From: Gemmiger sp. An120
GTDB lineage: Bacteria; Bacillota; Clostridia; Oscillospirales; Ruminococcaceae
Assembly: GCF_002160955.1 (NCBI RefSeq)
Contig: NZ_NFLN01000007.1
Coordinates: 62,001-126,000 of the forward strand
Direction: 5' to 3'
Length of the DNA stretch: 64,000 nucleotides
Every line of letters starts with the position of its first letter. Positions within the stretch are counted from its first letter, which is position 1. Shown here piece after piece: positions 7,778 through 16,251 of the stretch. Under the pieces are notes generated by a model. The model was not told where the DNA came from. It searched no databases and saw only the letters and a list, made by a program, of their open reading frames with translations. The translations under genes were made by a program, and so were the position numbers.

Positions 7778-9127
7778 ATGGAACAGACGCGCACAGCCGG
7801 GCCGGCGCGGCCCTCGCTGCTGAAGATGACCTGGCCGGTGTTCATCGAGCTGCTTTTGCAGATGCTGGTGGGCAACATCGACCAGATCATGCTCAGCCGG
7901 TACAACGATACGGCGGTGGCCGCGGTGGGCAACGCCAACACGGTGATCAATATCCTGATCCTGACCTTTAACGTGATCAGCCTGGCCTCCACGATTCTGG
8001 TCAGCCAGTATCTGGGTGCCCGGCAGGAGCAGACGGTGCGGCAGGTATACGTGCTCAGCTGTCTGGTTAACCTGATGGTAAGCCTGACCCTTACCGTCGG
8101 GCTGCTAGCGGCGGCGGGCCCGCTGGTAGCGCTGATGGGGGTGCCCGCCGAAGCCGCGCCGGAGTGCCTAGCCTATCTGCGGGTAGCGGCGCTGAGCCTG
8201 CCGTTCCAGGCGCTGATGCTCACCTTCAGCGCGTTTCTGCGGGCCCACGCCCGGATGACCGTCATCATGCTGACCACCGGCCTGATCAACCTGCTGAACA
8301 TCGCAGGCAACACCGCCTTTATCTACGGTCTGGGGCCCCTGCCCCAGCTGGGCGCCGCGGGCGCGGCCCTGTCCACCACCCTGTGCCGGATCGCGGGCAC
8401 GGCGGTGCTGGCGGCGGCGTTTCTGCGCAGCGTGCCCGGCGCCACCCTCTCCCCTGCCCTGCTGCGGCCGTTTCCGAAACCGCTGCTGCGGCGGCTGCTG
8501 GGTATCGGTCTGCCGGCGGGCGGCGAGGGCCTGTCCTACAACCTGAGCCAGGCCGCCAGCCTGGTGTTCATCAACGCCATGGGTACCTACGCCGTCACCA
8601 CCCGGATGTACGCCTCCATGTTCGCCCAGGTGTGCTACATGCTCATCAGCGCGGTCAGCCAGGCGGTGGCCATCCTGGTGGGGTACTCGGTGGGTGCGCG
8701 GGATTTTGACCAGGCCAAGCGGGACAACGCCCGGGTGCTGCAGCTGTTCCTGCCCATTACGGTGGGCATTGCCCTGGCGCTGGCGGTGTTTGCCCGCCCG
8801 CTCTACGGTTTGCTGAGCACCGATCCCTGTGTCATTGCGCTGGGCGCCCGGCTTATGTGGATCGAGGTCGTGCTGGAGATCGGCCGCTGTTTGAATATTG
8901 TGCTGGTGCGCAATCTGCAGGCGGTGGGCGACGTGCGGTTCCCGGTGGGCGTGGGGATCCTGAGCCAGTGGATCATCGCCGTGGGCATGGCCTGGGTACT
9001 GGGTGTCTGGCTGCAGCTGGGCCTGGCGGGGGTCTGGCTGGCCTACGCGCTGGACGAGAACCTGCGGGGTGTGATCTTTATTTTCCGCTGGCGGCGGGGC
9101 CGCTGGCAGCAGATTGAGACGGTATAA
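7778..9127 (+). CDS. MATE-family multidrug efflux transporter (first of three)
   Basis: A 449-residue integral membrane antiporter of the MATE (NorM/DinF) family with about 12 hydrophobic segments in two homologous halves; the family exports cationic drugs against Na+ or H+. The N-terminal signature MTWPVFIELLLQMLVGNID and the mid-protein repeat FPKPLLRRLLGIGLPAGGE mark the half-boundaries. I chose the ATG at 7778 because a GAGGA ribosome site precedes it; further upstream the frame is not membrane-like. A TATAAT lies at 7654-7659, with a poor -35 17 bp upstream of it. It is a single gene. The substrate is unknown. Confidence 0.9.
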   Translation: MEQTRTAGPARPSLLKMTWPVFIELLLQMLVGNIDQIMLSRYNDTAVAAVGNANTVINILILTFNVISLASTILVSQYLGARQEQTVRQVYVLSCLVNLMVSLTLTVGLLAAAGPLVALMGVPAEAAPECLAYLRVAALSLPFQALMLTFSAFLRAHARMTVIMLTTGLINLLNIAGNTAFIYGLGPLPQLGAAGAALSTTLCRIAGTAVLAAAFLRSVPGATLSPALLRPFPKPLLRRLLGIGLPAGGEGLSYNLSQAASLVFINAMGTYAVTTRMYASMFAQVCYMLISAVSQAVAILVGYSVGARDFDQAKRDNARVLQLFLPITVGIALALAVFARPLYGLLSTDPCVIALGARLMWIEVVLEIGRCLNIVLVRNLQAVGDVRFPVGVGILSQWIIAVGMAWVLGVWLQLGLAGVWLAYALDENLRGVIFIFRWRRGRWQQIETV

Positions 9128-9148
9128 ACTGTGTTTTTTTACCGGCAC

Positions 9149-9179
9149 TTTACACAAACCGCGCATTTTATGCTATAAT
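9149..9179 (+). promoter_or_regulatory. Promoter of the FHA gene
   Basis: TTTACA at 9149-9154 and a perfect TATAAT at 9174-9179; the 19-bp spacing is longer than ideal. Confidence 0.6.
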
Positions 9180-9250
9180 AGGGTATCTGACTTGTTTCAA
9201 AGTTGTAACGGGCCGTATCATGGGCCCTGCTTCCAAGGAGGTACTTCGCT

Positions 9251-10285
9251 ATGAATCTGGCTCCGCTTCCCACCGGCGTTCTGCGTATGCGCGCCGGCCT
9301 GGACGAGCTGGTATTTTACCCGGACCAGCGGCCCATCCTGCCGGACCGGCTTTCGGCCATGACCGGCAGCGGCCAGCCGCTGCTGCCCTGCCGCCTGCTG
9401 GACGAGGATGGCCGGGTGGCCCTGGTATACGATGTAGGCAGCCGGCTGCGGATCAGCAAGCTGCTGCGGCTGCGTCCGCAGGAGATCTGGCCCGCGGCGG
9501 CGGCGCTGCGGGCGCTCTGCCTGGCGGTGCAGGGGCTGCCGGCGGCGGGCCTTGGCCCCGAAGGGCTGAGCTTCTGCCCCGACCACATCTTCTGGGACGC
9601 GGCACGGAAGGGCGTATACCTGACCTATCTGCCCCTGCCCTGTGAGCAGGACCCGGAACAGCGGCTGCGGGACGCGGCACTGGAACTGGCCCGGATCGCG
9701 CCCGGCACGCCGGACGCCCGGCGGCTGGCGGATTATGTGTCCCAGCCGGATTTCTCGTCCACGGGGCTGCGTCACCTGGCGGAGAGCATGATGGCCGCTG
9801 AGCCGGCCCGCACCGACGAGATCGAGGTGCCGCTCTATCCCGTGCAGGAGGAGTTCACCACCTTTATCGAGAGCGCGCCCCGGCCGGAGGGTACTCTGAC
9901 CAGCGCCACCGGCAACCTGTATGAGCTGCAGCGGCGGCAGATGCTGGCGGCTGCCCGGCAGGAGGGCGGCGGCGTGCGGCTGTGCATCACGGCGGGGCAG
10001 GATTCCAGCCATGTGAACGTGTCCCAGCTGCCCTGTGTGATCGGCCGCAGCCCGGAGATGGCCCAGCTGGTGCTGGAGGATCCGCAGCTGAGCCGCCGTC
10101 ACGCGGTGCTGGAATGGGTGGACGGGCGCCTGTGCGCCCGGGACCTGGGGTCCAAGAACGGGATGTCGGTGGACGGGGTGCGATACCCGGCAGGCCAGGC
10201 GGTGCCGCTGCCGGTGGGGGCGACCCTGACGCTGGGCCAGACGCTGATCACGGTGGAAGGCCTGCTGGACAGCGAATCGGTATAA
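9251..10285 (+). CDS. DUF6382-like/FHA domain protein
   Basis: A 344-residue cytoplasmic protein. Residues 1-170 resemble the DUF6382 region found before FHA domains in Firmicutes (pattern GLDELVFYPDQRPIL). Residues 250-335 form a forkhead-associated domain with the core motifs IGRSP, LSRRHA and SKNGMSVDG, which bind phosphothreonine peptides. The middle, about 190-250, is a variable linker. The AAGGAGG ribosome site is excellent. Relatives often sit next to Ser/Thr kinase or type VII secretion genes, but none is adjacent here, so its phospho-partner is unknown. Confidence 0.82.
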   Translation: MNLAPLPTGVLRMRAGLDELVFYPDQRPILPDRLSAMTGSGQPLLPCRLLDEDGRVALVYDVGSRLRISKLLRLRPQEIWPAAAALRALCLAVQGLPAAGLGPEGLSFCPDHIFWDAARKGVYLTYLPLPCEQDPEQRLRDAALELARIAPGTPDARRLADYVSQPDFSSTGLRHLAESMMAAEPARTDEIEVPLYPVQEEFTTFIESAPRPEGTLTSATGNLYELQRRQMLAAARQEGGGVRLCITAGQDSSHVNVSQLPCVIGRSPEMAQLVLEDPQLSRRHAVLEWVDGRLCARDLGSKNGMSVDGVRYPAGQAVPLPVGATLTLGQTLITVEGLLDSESV

Positions 10286-10296
10286 ACCAACACACA

Positions 10297-10327
10297 GAAC
10301 CGCCGTTTTGAAGCGAAACGGCGGTTC
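10297..10327 (+). terminator. Hairpin after the FHA gene
   Basis: A 12-bp perfect stem (10297-10308 with 10316-10327) with a 7-nt loop but no clear U-tract, so termination is only probable. Confidence 0.55.
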
Positions 10328-10362
10328 GATTCGTTATATTGTCAGAAAACGGGGTGATTTAT

Positions 10363-11217
10363 ATGGGCAAAAGCGCATTGATTCTGGAGGGCGGGGCCTT
10401 CCGGGGGAATTTCACCAGCGGCGTGCTGGATGTCTGGATGGAGGAAGACCTGTGGACCGACGCGGTGGCCGGTACCAGCGCGGGGGCGCTGAACGGGCTG
10501 TACTACGCGGCCCGGCAGCCGCACACGGCCATCCGGGTAAACACCGAGTTTGCCCGGGATTCCCATTACGTGGGGCTGCGGGCGTTCGCGGCCAGCCGCA
10601 GTTTCGTGAACTTTGATTATTTGTTCGACGATATCTGCAAAGAGCGGATTCCCTTTGATTTTGAGGGATTGGAACATTCTCCGATCCGGTACATGGCGGT
10701 GGCCACCAACTGCGACACCGGCAAGGCGGCCTATTTTGAAAAGGGCGGCCCGGTGGATGTGTATCAGGCAGCGCGGGCGTCCAGCAGCATGCCGCTGTTC
10801 AGCCCCTTTGTGACGCTGGAGGGCGAGCCCTATCTGGACGGCGGGATCAGCTGTTCTTTCCCGCTGCAGTGGGCGCTGGACGAGGGATATGAGAAGATCG
10901 TGGTGGTGACCACCCGTCCGCTGGGATTCCGCAAGGAGCGGCTGAGCAAGCGGATGAAGGATCTGTATTATGCCCGGTACCGGCACTGGCCGGAGCTGAT
11001 GAAAGCGCTGCTGTATATGCCGGTGCAGTATAACAAACTGATGGATCTGACCGACCGCCTGGCGGAAGAAGGCCGGATCCTGGTGGTGCGGCCCGCCGCG
11101 CCGCTGGCGGTGGATCGCCTGGAACGGGATCCGGATAAGCTGCAGCTGGTCTATTCCCAGGGCCGCGAGCAGGGCCTGCGCGCCGTGCCGGCTCTGCGGG
11201 AGTTGCTGGCGGAGTAA
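10363..11217 (+). CDS. Patatin-like phospholipase (RssA/YjjU-type)
   Basis: A 284-residue predicted serine lipid acyl hydrolase. It has the oxyanion glycine-rich loop EGGAFRGNF (residues 9-17), the nucleophile elbow GTSAG and the catalytic Asp in DGG, which together form the Ser-Asp dyad of patatins. There is no signal peptide or membrane segment, so it is cytoplasmic. The ATG at 10363 follows GGGGTG; a TTG at 10339 is a less likely start. The gene is converging on the LysR gene at 12423 and is followed by the repeat element described at 11229. Its substrate cannot be read from the sequence. Confidence 0.88.
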   Translation: MGKSALILEGGAFRGNFTSGVLDVWMEEDLWTDAVAGTSAGALNGLYYAARQPHTAIRVNTEFARDSHYVGLRAFAASRSFVNFDYLFDDICKERIPFDFEGLEHSPIRYMAVATNCDTGKAAYFEKGGPVDVYQAARASSSMPLFSPFVTLEGEPYLDGGISCSFPLQWALDEGYEKIVVVTTRPLGFRKERLSKRMKDLYYARYRHWPELMKALLYMPVQYNKLMDLTDRLAEEGRILVVRPAAPLAVDRLERDPDKLQLVYSQGREQGLRAVPALRELLAE

Positions 11218-11228
11218 GAACGAAGCTG

Positions 11229-11290
11229 ATCTGGGGGATATAACATATCCCCCAGACCCCCGGAAATCAGGGCCGGAATACTCCGGCCCT
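11229..11290 (+). repeat. Two-hairpin 3'-end element, copy A1
   Basis: Hairpin 1: 11-bp perfect stem (11231-11241 with 11245-11255) and loop AAC. A linker with CCCCGGAAATC follows. Hairpin 2: AGGGCCGG (11269-11276) with CCGGCCCT (11283-11290). It begins 13 bp after the patatin stop. The same structure and partly the same bases recur at 51771, 51905 and 30619 and, expanded, at 11361. Confidence 0.85.
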
Positions 11291-11308
11291 TGGAACAAAA
11301 CAAAATCG

Positions 11309-11340
11309 GGCCGGTGCGTATTGACATACGCACCGGCCTT
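11309..11340. terminator. Central terminator of repeat locus A
   Basis: A 12-bp stem, GGCCGGTGCGTA with TACGCACCGGCC. The same stem core appears at 51852 in the same position between two inverted repeat elements. T-rich sequence follows on the plus strand. Confidence 0.7.
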
Positions 11341-11360
11341 ACTTTATATAAAATTTTCTA

Positions 11361-11516
11361 TGGCCGAAAAGATTCGGTCATGTATTCCGGGGGGCCGGGT
11401 CTGCGAAGCAGCTGGGTCTCCAGTGGAGACCCAGACCGGCAGCGCGGTCGGCGCAGCCGGGCGGGCGCATCGTTGTTGCGCCCGCAGCGCTGGGGGGAAT
11501 CGTTGATTCCCCCCCT
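11361..11516 (-). repeat. Two-hairpin element, copy A2 (inverted, expanded)
   Basis: On the minus strand, hairpin 1 (11492-11515, loop AAC) starts 2 bp after the LysR stop and hairpin 2 (11361-11380) ends the element. About 90 bp between them holds two extra stems, CTGGGTCTCC/GGAGACCCAG and GCGGGCGCA/TGCGCCCGC, which other copies lack. Confidence 0.7.
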
Positions 11517-11517
11517 A

Positions 11518-12423
11518 TCATCCCTCGCTCCCCTCGGTCAGGTGTTTCCAGAACGCCCGGCTGGCGGCGCTCAGGGGGCGGCCCTGGACGCGGGCGGCGT
11601 AGATCCAGCGGGGCGGCATGCTGAACGCCAGCCGCAGCGGGGTGACCGCGCCGCTCTCCACCAGCGGCCGGGCCAGCCCGGCAGGCACAAACCCCACCCC
11701 CAGATCATGCTGCACCGTTGCCAGCACCAGGTCGGCGGTGGTCACCTCCACCTCCGGGTTCAGGTTCAGTCCCTTGGCGGCAAACAACTCGTCGTAAAAA
11801 TCCCGGGCGCAGGTTCCCGGTTCCAGGCAGATCATCGGCAGCCCGGCCAGATCCCGCAGATGCAGCGGCTTGCGTGCCAGATGCGCCATTCCCGGCCCCG
11901 CCACCAGCATCTCCTCCACCCGCACCAGCGGATGCAGCCTGACCTCCTTGCCTGTCTGCACCGGGCCGCTCACCACCGCCATCTCCACCCGGCCGCTGCG
12001 CAGATGGGCTAGCGCCTGGGGCGTGGTTCCGTTGTTCAGATGCAGCCGCACCCCCGGCCACCGGGCCCGGAAACTGTCCATCCGGTCCAGCAGCAATTCA
12101 TGCAGGGCCGTCTCGGTGGAACTCAGCCGCACCACGCCGCCCTGCAGGCTCAGCGCCCCCGCCAGTTCCGCTTCCCCCTGCTGCAGCCGCTCGCAGGCCG
12201 GGCCCACCGTGTGATACAGCAGTTCCCCCTCCGCTGTCAGGCTCACCCCGCGGCGGGTGCGCACAAACAGGGTGCAGCCCAGCTGCTGCTCCAGGCTCTG
12301 GATGCACCGGGTCACCGACGGCTGGCTGCTCATCAGCGCCCGGGCCGCCCCGGTAAAACTGCGGCTGCGCGCCACCTGGCAGAACACCCGGTAATACTCA
12401 AAGTTCACCGCCATATACGGCAC
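11518..12423 (-). CDS. LysR-family transcriptional regulator
   Basis: A 301-residue regulator: N-terminal winged HTH (residues 1-60; pattern YYRVFCQVARSRSFTGAA and the recognition helix before SQPSVTRCIQSLEQQLG), then a two-lobed periplasmic-binding-like effector domain to 295. It is divergent from the MATE gene at 12660 with a 236-bp gap, the usual geometry of a LysR regulator and its target, so I infer control of that pump. The effector is unknown. It ends directly at the inverted repeat element A2. Confidence 0.92.
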   Translation of the reverse strand: MPYMAVNFEYYRVFCQVARSRSFTGAARALMSSQPSVTRCIQSLEQQLGCTLFVRTRRGVSLTAEGELLYHTVGPACERLQQGEAELAGALSLQGGVVRLSSTETALHELLLDRMDSFRARWPGVRLHLNNGTTPQALAHLRSGRVEMAVVSGPVQTGKEVRLHPLVRVEEMLVAGPGMAHLARKPLHLRDLAGLPMICLEPGTCARDFYDELFAAKGLNLNPEVEVTTADLVLATVQHDLGVGFVPAGLARPLVESGAVTPLRLAFSMPPRWIYAARVQGRPLSAASRAFWKHLTEGSEG

Positions 12424-12565
12424 CCCCTGTTTTTTGTCCGAACCACGTTCGGCGTTTTTCTGTCTCCTGCGCCGGAAAATCCGCCCGCCGCCCCGCTTTC
12501 AGGGCTTCCGGGACCGCCCGGTCTGCCATACGCTTTTGTTATAGTATAAATACAAAACCGGCATT

Positions 12566-12593
12566 TTGCAAATCGTTTCTTCTGCGCTATACT
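12566..12593 (+). promoter_or_regulatory. Promoter of the second MATE gene
   Basis: TTGCAA at 12566-12571 and TATACT at 12588-12593 with 16-bp spacing, inside the LysR/MATE divergent region. An A+T-rich LysR site could overlap it. Confidence 0.65.
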
Positions 12594-12659
12594 ATACAGC
12601 GTAGCCGTCCGCCGTCCGGGCGGGCGGGGTTTTTGCAGTGATAGAGGGAGTGTTCGTTT

Positions 12660-14060
12660 ATGATACAGGACCTTACGGTCGGCCAACCGGCACAGGTACT
12701 GCGCCGGTACAGTGTGCCCATGTTTGTGGGCGTGATTTTCCAGCAGATGTACAACATCGCCGACAGCGTCATCGCCGGCAAGTTCGCTGGTGAAGCGGCG
12801 CTGGCCGCGGTGGGCGCCAGCTACTCCATCACCATGATCTTCATGGCGGTGGCGGTGGGCAGCCAGATCGGCTGCAGCGTGGTGATCAGCCAGCTGTTCG
12901 GCGCCAAGGACTACGGCCGCATGAAGACCGCTGTCTCCACCACCCTGATCAGCGGCTTTGTGCTCAGCGCGGTGCTGGCCGTGGCGGGCGTAGGTGGCAG
13001 CGGCTGGCTGATGCGGCTGGTCAATACCCCGTCCGACATCTTTGCCGACGCCCAGCTGTATCTGGGCATCTACGTGGGCGGCTTCGTGTTCCTGTTCCTG
13101 TACAACGTGGCCACCGGCATCTTCAACAGCCTGGGCGACAGCCGCACCCCGCTGTACTTCCTGATCGGCTCCAGCCTGTCCAACATCGTGCTGGACTGGG
13201 CGTTTGTGGCGCTGTTCCACTGGGGCGTGGCCGGTGTGGCCTGGGCCACCTTCCTGGCACAGGGCGTGGCCTGTGTGCTGTCCCTGATCGTGCTGCGCAG
13301 CCGGGTAGCCCAGGTAAAGTGCGAGGAGCATCATCCTCTGTTCAGCCTGGCCGCCCTGGGCAGCATTGCCCGCATCGCGGTGCCCAGCATCCTGCAGCAG
13401 AGCTTCATCTCCATCGGTGATATGTTCATCCAGGGCCGGGTCAACAGCTACGGCTCCAGCGTGATCGCCGGCTACTCCGCCGCCATCAAGCTGAATACCT
13501 TCACCATCACCAGCTTCACCACCCTGGCCAACGGCGTGTCCGGCTTTACCGCCCAGAACGTGGGCGCCGGCAAGCACGACCGGGTCCGGCAGGGCTGGGG
13601 CGCGGGCATCCGCCTGGCACTCTGCGTGGCGGTTCCCTTCTTCCTGGCCTTCTTCTTCGGCGGCCGCATCTGCCTGGAACTGTTCATGAACGCCGAGGCT
13701 ACCCAGCTGGCCCGGGATACCGGCATGCAGTTTCTGCGGATTGTCTCCCCGTTCTACTTTGTGGTCTGCTTCAAGCTCATCAGCGACGGTGTGCTGCGGG
13801 GCGCGGGCTGCATGCGGCTGTTCATGGCCGCCACCTTCACCGACCTGGCGCTGCGCGTGATCCTGGCCTTTGCCTTCTCCAACATGCTCAACGCCGCGGT
13901 AGGCGTCTGGATGGCCTGGCCGGTGGGCTGGTGCATCGCCACCGCCATGTCCCTCTTCTTCTACCTGCGCGGGCACTGGATGCCCGCCTGGAGCAGCGAC
14001 GCCGCCTCCGAAGCGGCCGAGGAACTCACCGAAGAGGTCTGCGCCATCGAAGAGGGCTGA
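12660..14060 (+). CDS. MATE-family efflux transporter (second of three)
   Basis: A 466-residue MATE antiporter with about 12 membrane segments; the N-terminal signature PMFVGVIFQQMYNIADSVI is of the DinF/MATE-like clostridial type. The C-terminus is a short acidic cytosolic tail. The ribosome site is AGGGAG. It is divergently placed from a LysR regulator that probably controls it. Downstream is a hairpin-dense convergent intergenic region beginning with a good terminator (14112-14149). The drug or metabolite exported is unknown. Confidence 0.9.
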   Translation: MIQDLTVGQPAQVLRRYSVPMFVGVIFQQMYNIADSVIAGKFAGEAALAAVGASYSITMIFMAVAVGSQIGCSVVISQLFGAKDYGRMKTAVSTTLISGFVLSAVLAVAGVGGSGWLMRLVNTPSDIFADAQLYLGIYVGGFVFLFLYNVATGIFNSLGDSRTPLYFLIGSSLSNIVLDWAFVALFHWGVAGVAWATFLAQGVACVLSLIVLRSRVAQVKCEEHHPLFSLAALGSIARIAVPSILQQSFISIGDMFIQGRVNSYGSSVIAGYSAAIKLNTFTITSFTTLANGVSGFTAQNVGAGKHDRVRQGWGAGIRLALCVAVPFFLAFFFGGRICLELFMNAEATQLARDTGMQFLRIVSPFYFVVCFKLISDGVLRGAGCMRLFMAATFTDLALRVILAFAFSNMLNAAVGVWMAWPVGWCIATAMSLFFYLRGHWMPAWSSDAASEAAEELTEEVCAIEEG

Positions 14061-14111
14061 TAGTTCCTTACGCGTTTCTCTTCCTCCTTGCCGGCCGCAA
14101 GCCCGGCTTTC

Positions 14112-14149
14112 GCCGCGTTCCCACCTCCTCCGGGAACGCGGCCTTTTTG
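14112..14149 (+). terminator. Terminator of the second MATE gene
   Basis: An 11-bp stem, GCCGCGTTCCC with GGGAACGCGGC, followed by CTTTTTG. Confidence 0.88.
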
Positions 14150-14163
14150 TTTTCAACAAACAA

Positions 14164-14392
14164 TGCGCCCCGCGTGGAAAACTCCGCGCGGGGCGCACAG
14201 CTTGTAGAAAAAGCTGCTCTCTTTTCTTACCGAAAGGGGAGAGGGTGTGGGAGAGGACCATCAGGGCCCTCTCCCACTTGTAATATTCCCGTTTTTTCTG
14301 CGCGCAGAGCAGGAAAAACGGCGGCTCAGACTGTCGAAAAGACTTTTTCGACAGTCTGAGCGCCCCGCGTGGAAAACTCCGCGCGGGGCGCA
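14164..14392. repeat. Hairpin array with direct repeat between convergent genes
   Basis: Five stems follow one another: 14164-14197, 14247-14277, 14291-14319, 14324-14361 (17-bp perfect stem, loop GACT) and 14360-14392. The first and last are near-identical 33-bp hairpins (stem GCGCCCCGCG with CGCGGGGCGC, loop containing GGAAAAC) in direct orientation about 196 bp apart. No reading frame of interest lies in the 345-bp gap 14061-14405. Confidence 0.8.
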
Positions 14393-14405
14393 TTCTGTTT
14401 TGTAT

Positions 14406-15191
14406 TCAGGCGTTTTCGTAGGTTTCCCCATCCACGCCGATTTCATCGTCGGTCATGTTGGATTCCACCCGTACCTGGGCCGCCAGCTGCTCTGCGCCGG
14501 CCTGCGGCGCCAGCACCGGATCCAGCCACAGGGTCATGGTCTGGCTGTCGTCGCTCCAGGTGAAATACAGGCTGGCCAGATCCGCCCCCTGCAGCGCCTC
14601 GGCCTGCTGCCGGCAGGCTTCGGCAAACGCCTCTGTGCTGTCAAAGGGGCCATACAGTTCCATCTCGCAGCTCACCCGGGCTGCCTGCCGGGCCTGCTCA
14701 TCGGTAAGGCCCAGTTCCCCGTTCAGGCTTACATACACGTCCGTCCGGTAGACCTCGCTGCCGTCCAGGCAGGCGTTTATCTCCTGTTCGGCCTGCTGGC
14801 GCACGGCTTCGTACTGCCCGGGCCGGTAGTATTCCGCCACCATGGGGATCAGCGAGGCCACGCAGCCCGCGCCCAGCAGAATCAGGCTGATGAAGATGCT
14901 CACCAGATCGTAGCGCACCCGTTCGCCCCGGCGGCCCCGCCAGAGCATCTCCGCGCCCAGCGCGATCAGCACCAGCGGCGCCAGTTTGAGCACGGCAACA
15001 GCCGGAAATCCCGGCACAAAATACACGCACAGGATAAACAGGCCGGCAGCGATCAGGGCCAGGCCCATGGTAAAGCTGCCCACCCGGCGGGGCGGCGGCT
15101 CGCGCCGGGCAGCAGGGGGTTCCGCCGCAGGCTGCGGCGCAGCGGCCGGTTCCTCCGGGCAGATGGTCGATTCATTCAAACGCTCTTCCAT
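14406..15191 (-). CDS. Membrane protein of unknown function in the sigma operon
   Basis: 261 residues. A Pro/Ala/Arg-rich cytosolic N-terminus (1-38) is followed by three hydrophobic segments (about 40-60, 65-83 and 97-117) and then a soluble acidic domain of about 140 residues rich in Gln, Glu and Ala, predicted outside the cell. I do not recognise a family. It is the last gene of an operon sigma factor, anti-sigma factor, TM2-like protein, this protein (13-bp gap), so it is probably part of the sigma regulon or of its signal sensing. Confidence 0.75.
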   Translation of the reverse strand: MEERLNESTICPEEPAAAPQPAAEPPAARREPPPRRVGSFTMGLALIAAGLFILCVYFVPGFPAVAVLKLAPLVLIALGAEMLWRGRRGERVRYDLVSIFISLILLGAGCVASLIPMVAEYYRPGQYEAVRQQAEQEINACLDGSEVYRTDVYVSLNGELGLTDEQARQAARVSCEMELYGPFDSTEAFAEACRQQAEALQGADLASLYFTWSDDSQTMTLWLDPVLAPQAGAEQLAAQVRVESNMTDDEIGVDGETYENA

Positions 15192-15204
15192 GCTGTCCGC
15201 CTCC

Positions 15205-15741
15205 TTATTCCTCGCCCCGGTACGGGGGAATTTCCTCCCGGTCGCTGTGGGCCGTCCGGGGCCCGCGCACCAGCCAGACGCCTACCGCCAGCAGCGCCAC
15301 CGCGGCCAGCAGCTGCGGCACATTGTACAGGATGCGTATCATCCATTCCAGCCCCAGCTGGATGGCCAGATCCAGCAGCGGCTCCCGCACAAAGTTGGTG
15401 TACAGCATGTATACGCCCAGCGCCACCAGAATCCAGCCCACCAGGGTGCTGCGTCCCTTGACCAGCTGCAGCAGATTCTGATCCTCGCCCAGGTGCATCA
15501 TGTAGTCGTCCACAGGCGGATGACCTTCCAGGCAGTTGTAGTGGATATTGAAGGTATCAAAAAAGCTGTACATCCAGACCACCGGAACCAGCATTCCCAG
15601 CGGGCTGAACAGCCAGGTCAGCACCACCGAGCCCGCCAGCAGCATGGCCATGGACAGGCCTCGTTTCATGTACCCCTGGTACATCTGGCCCGCGCCGGGC
15701 ACAAAAGCGAAGCAAAATACAAGAAAACCGTTCTTTTTCAT
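15205..15741 (-). CDS. TM2-like membrane protein
   Basis: About 178 residues with four hydrophobic segments. The N-terminal part KKNGFLVFCFAFVPGAGQMY is like the TM2/DUF5683 pattern seen in small membrane proteins beside anti-sigma factors; PGAGQMYQG is the recognisable core. I chose the ATG at 15741; a GTG at 15753 overlaps the anti-sigma stop as GTGA but lies only 1 nt from the ribosome site AAAGGAG. It is co-transcribed with the sigma/anti-sigma pair. Function unknown. Confidence 0.72.
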   Translation of the reverse strand: MKKNGFLVFCFAFVPGAGQMYQGYMKRGLSMAMLLAGSVVLTWLFSPLGMLVPVVWMYSFFDTFNIHYNCLEGHPPVDDYMMHLGEDQNLLQLVKGRSTLVGWILVALGVYMLYTNFVREPLLDLAIQLGLEWMIRILYNVPQLLAAVALLAVGVWLVRGPRTAHSDREEIPPYRGEE

Positions 15742-15749
15742 GGTGTGGG

Positions 15750-16250
15750 TCACTCTCCTTTAACAGAATCGGCGGGCGTGTCGGCCGCGCCGGAAGGCTG
15801 ATCGAAGGTCGGATGCAGCGCATCCAGCAGATGGTCGGCCGCGTTGCCGAATGCGCCGAACATCTGGTTCAGCGAATCGCTGATCTCCCAGTGGGTCCGT
15901 TCATCCGGCACATCCTGCCGCCAGTCGGGCTTCTGGGTGATGCGGCCGAATACGCCGCCGCCCCACAGCCCAAACGCCAGTACCACCGCCGCCGCGGCCA
16001 CCGCGTACCGGTTCATCACCACCCGGGCAATCCGCTGCCGGATGCGGCGCATGACCGGCAGGGTCAAATCCTCGGGCGGCTGGATCTGCACCGGCTCCGC
16101 CAGGGCCAGGTACCGGTCCAGGCATGCGTCGCAGAAGCTCAGGTGTTCGGCAGCTTCCAGACGGGCCAGTTCATCCAGCTGGCCGTCCCGCAGCGCGGCG
16201 AGCCCGGCATCGCTCAGATGGCCGTTTTCCAAAAACAATTCCTGTGACAT
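15750..16250 (-). CDS. Zinc-finger anti-sigma factor
   Basis: 166 residues. The N-terminal cytosolic part has the zinc-binding anti-sigma pattern HLSFCDACLDRYL (H35, C40, C43), followed by one membrane segment at about 83-102 and a soluble extracytoplasmic tail of about 60 residues. It should hold the sigma factor encoded immediately upstream (1-bp gap, so translationally coupled) at the membrane until a signal arrives. The ribosome site AGGGGGA sits inside the end of the sigma gene. The N-terminal part is short, so it is one of the compact type. Confidence 0.82.
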   Translation of the reverse strand: MSQELFLENGHLSDAGLAALRDGQLDELARLEAAEHLSFCDACLDRYLALAEPVQIQPPEDLTLPVMRRIRQRIARVVMNRYAVAAAAVVLAFGLWGGGVFGRITQKPDWRQDVPDERTHWEISDSLNQMFGAFGNAADHLLDALHPTFDQPSGAADTPADSVKGE

Positions 16251-16251
16251 C

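Noticed and set aside
10339-10362. TTG start for the patatin gene
   Set aside because: The ATG at 10363 has a ribosome site directly upstream and begins at the conserved glycine-rich region.
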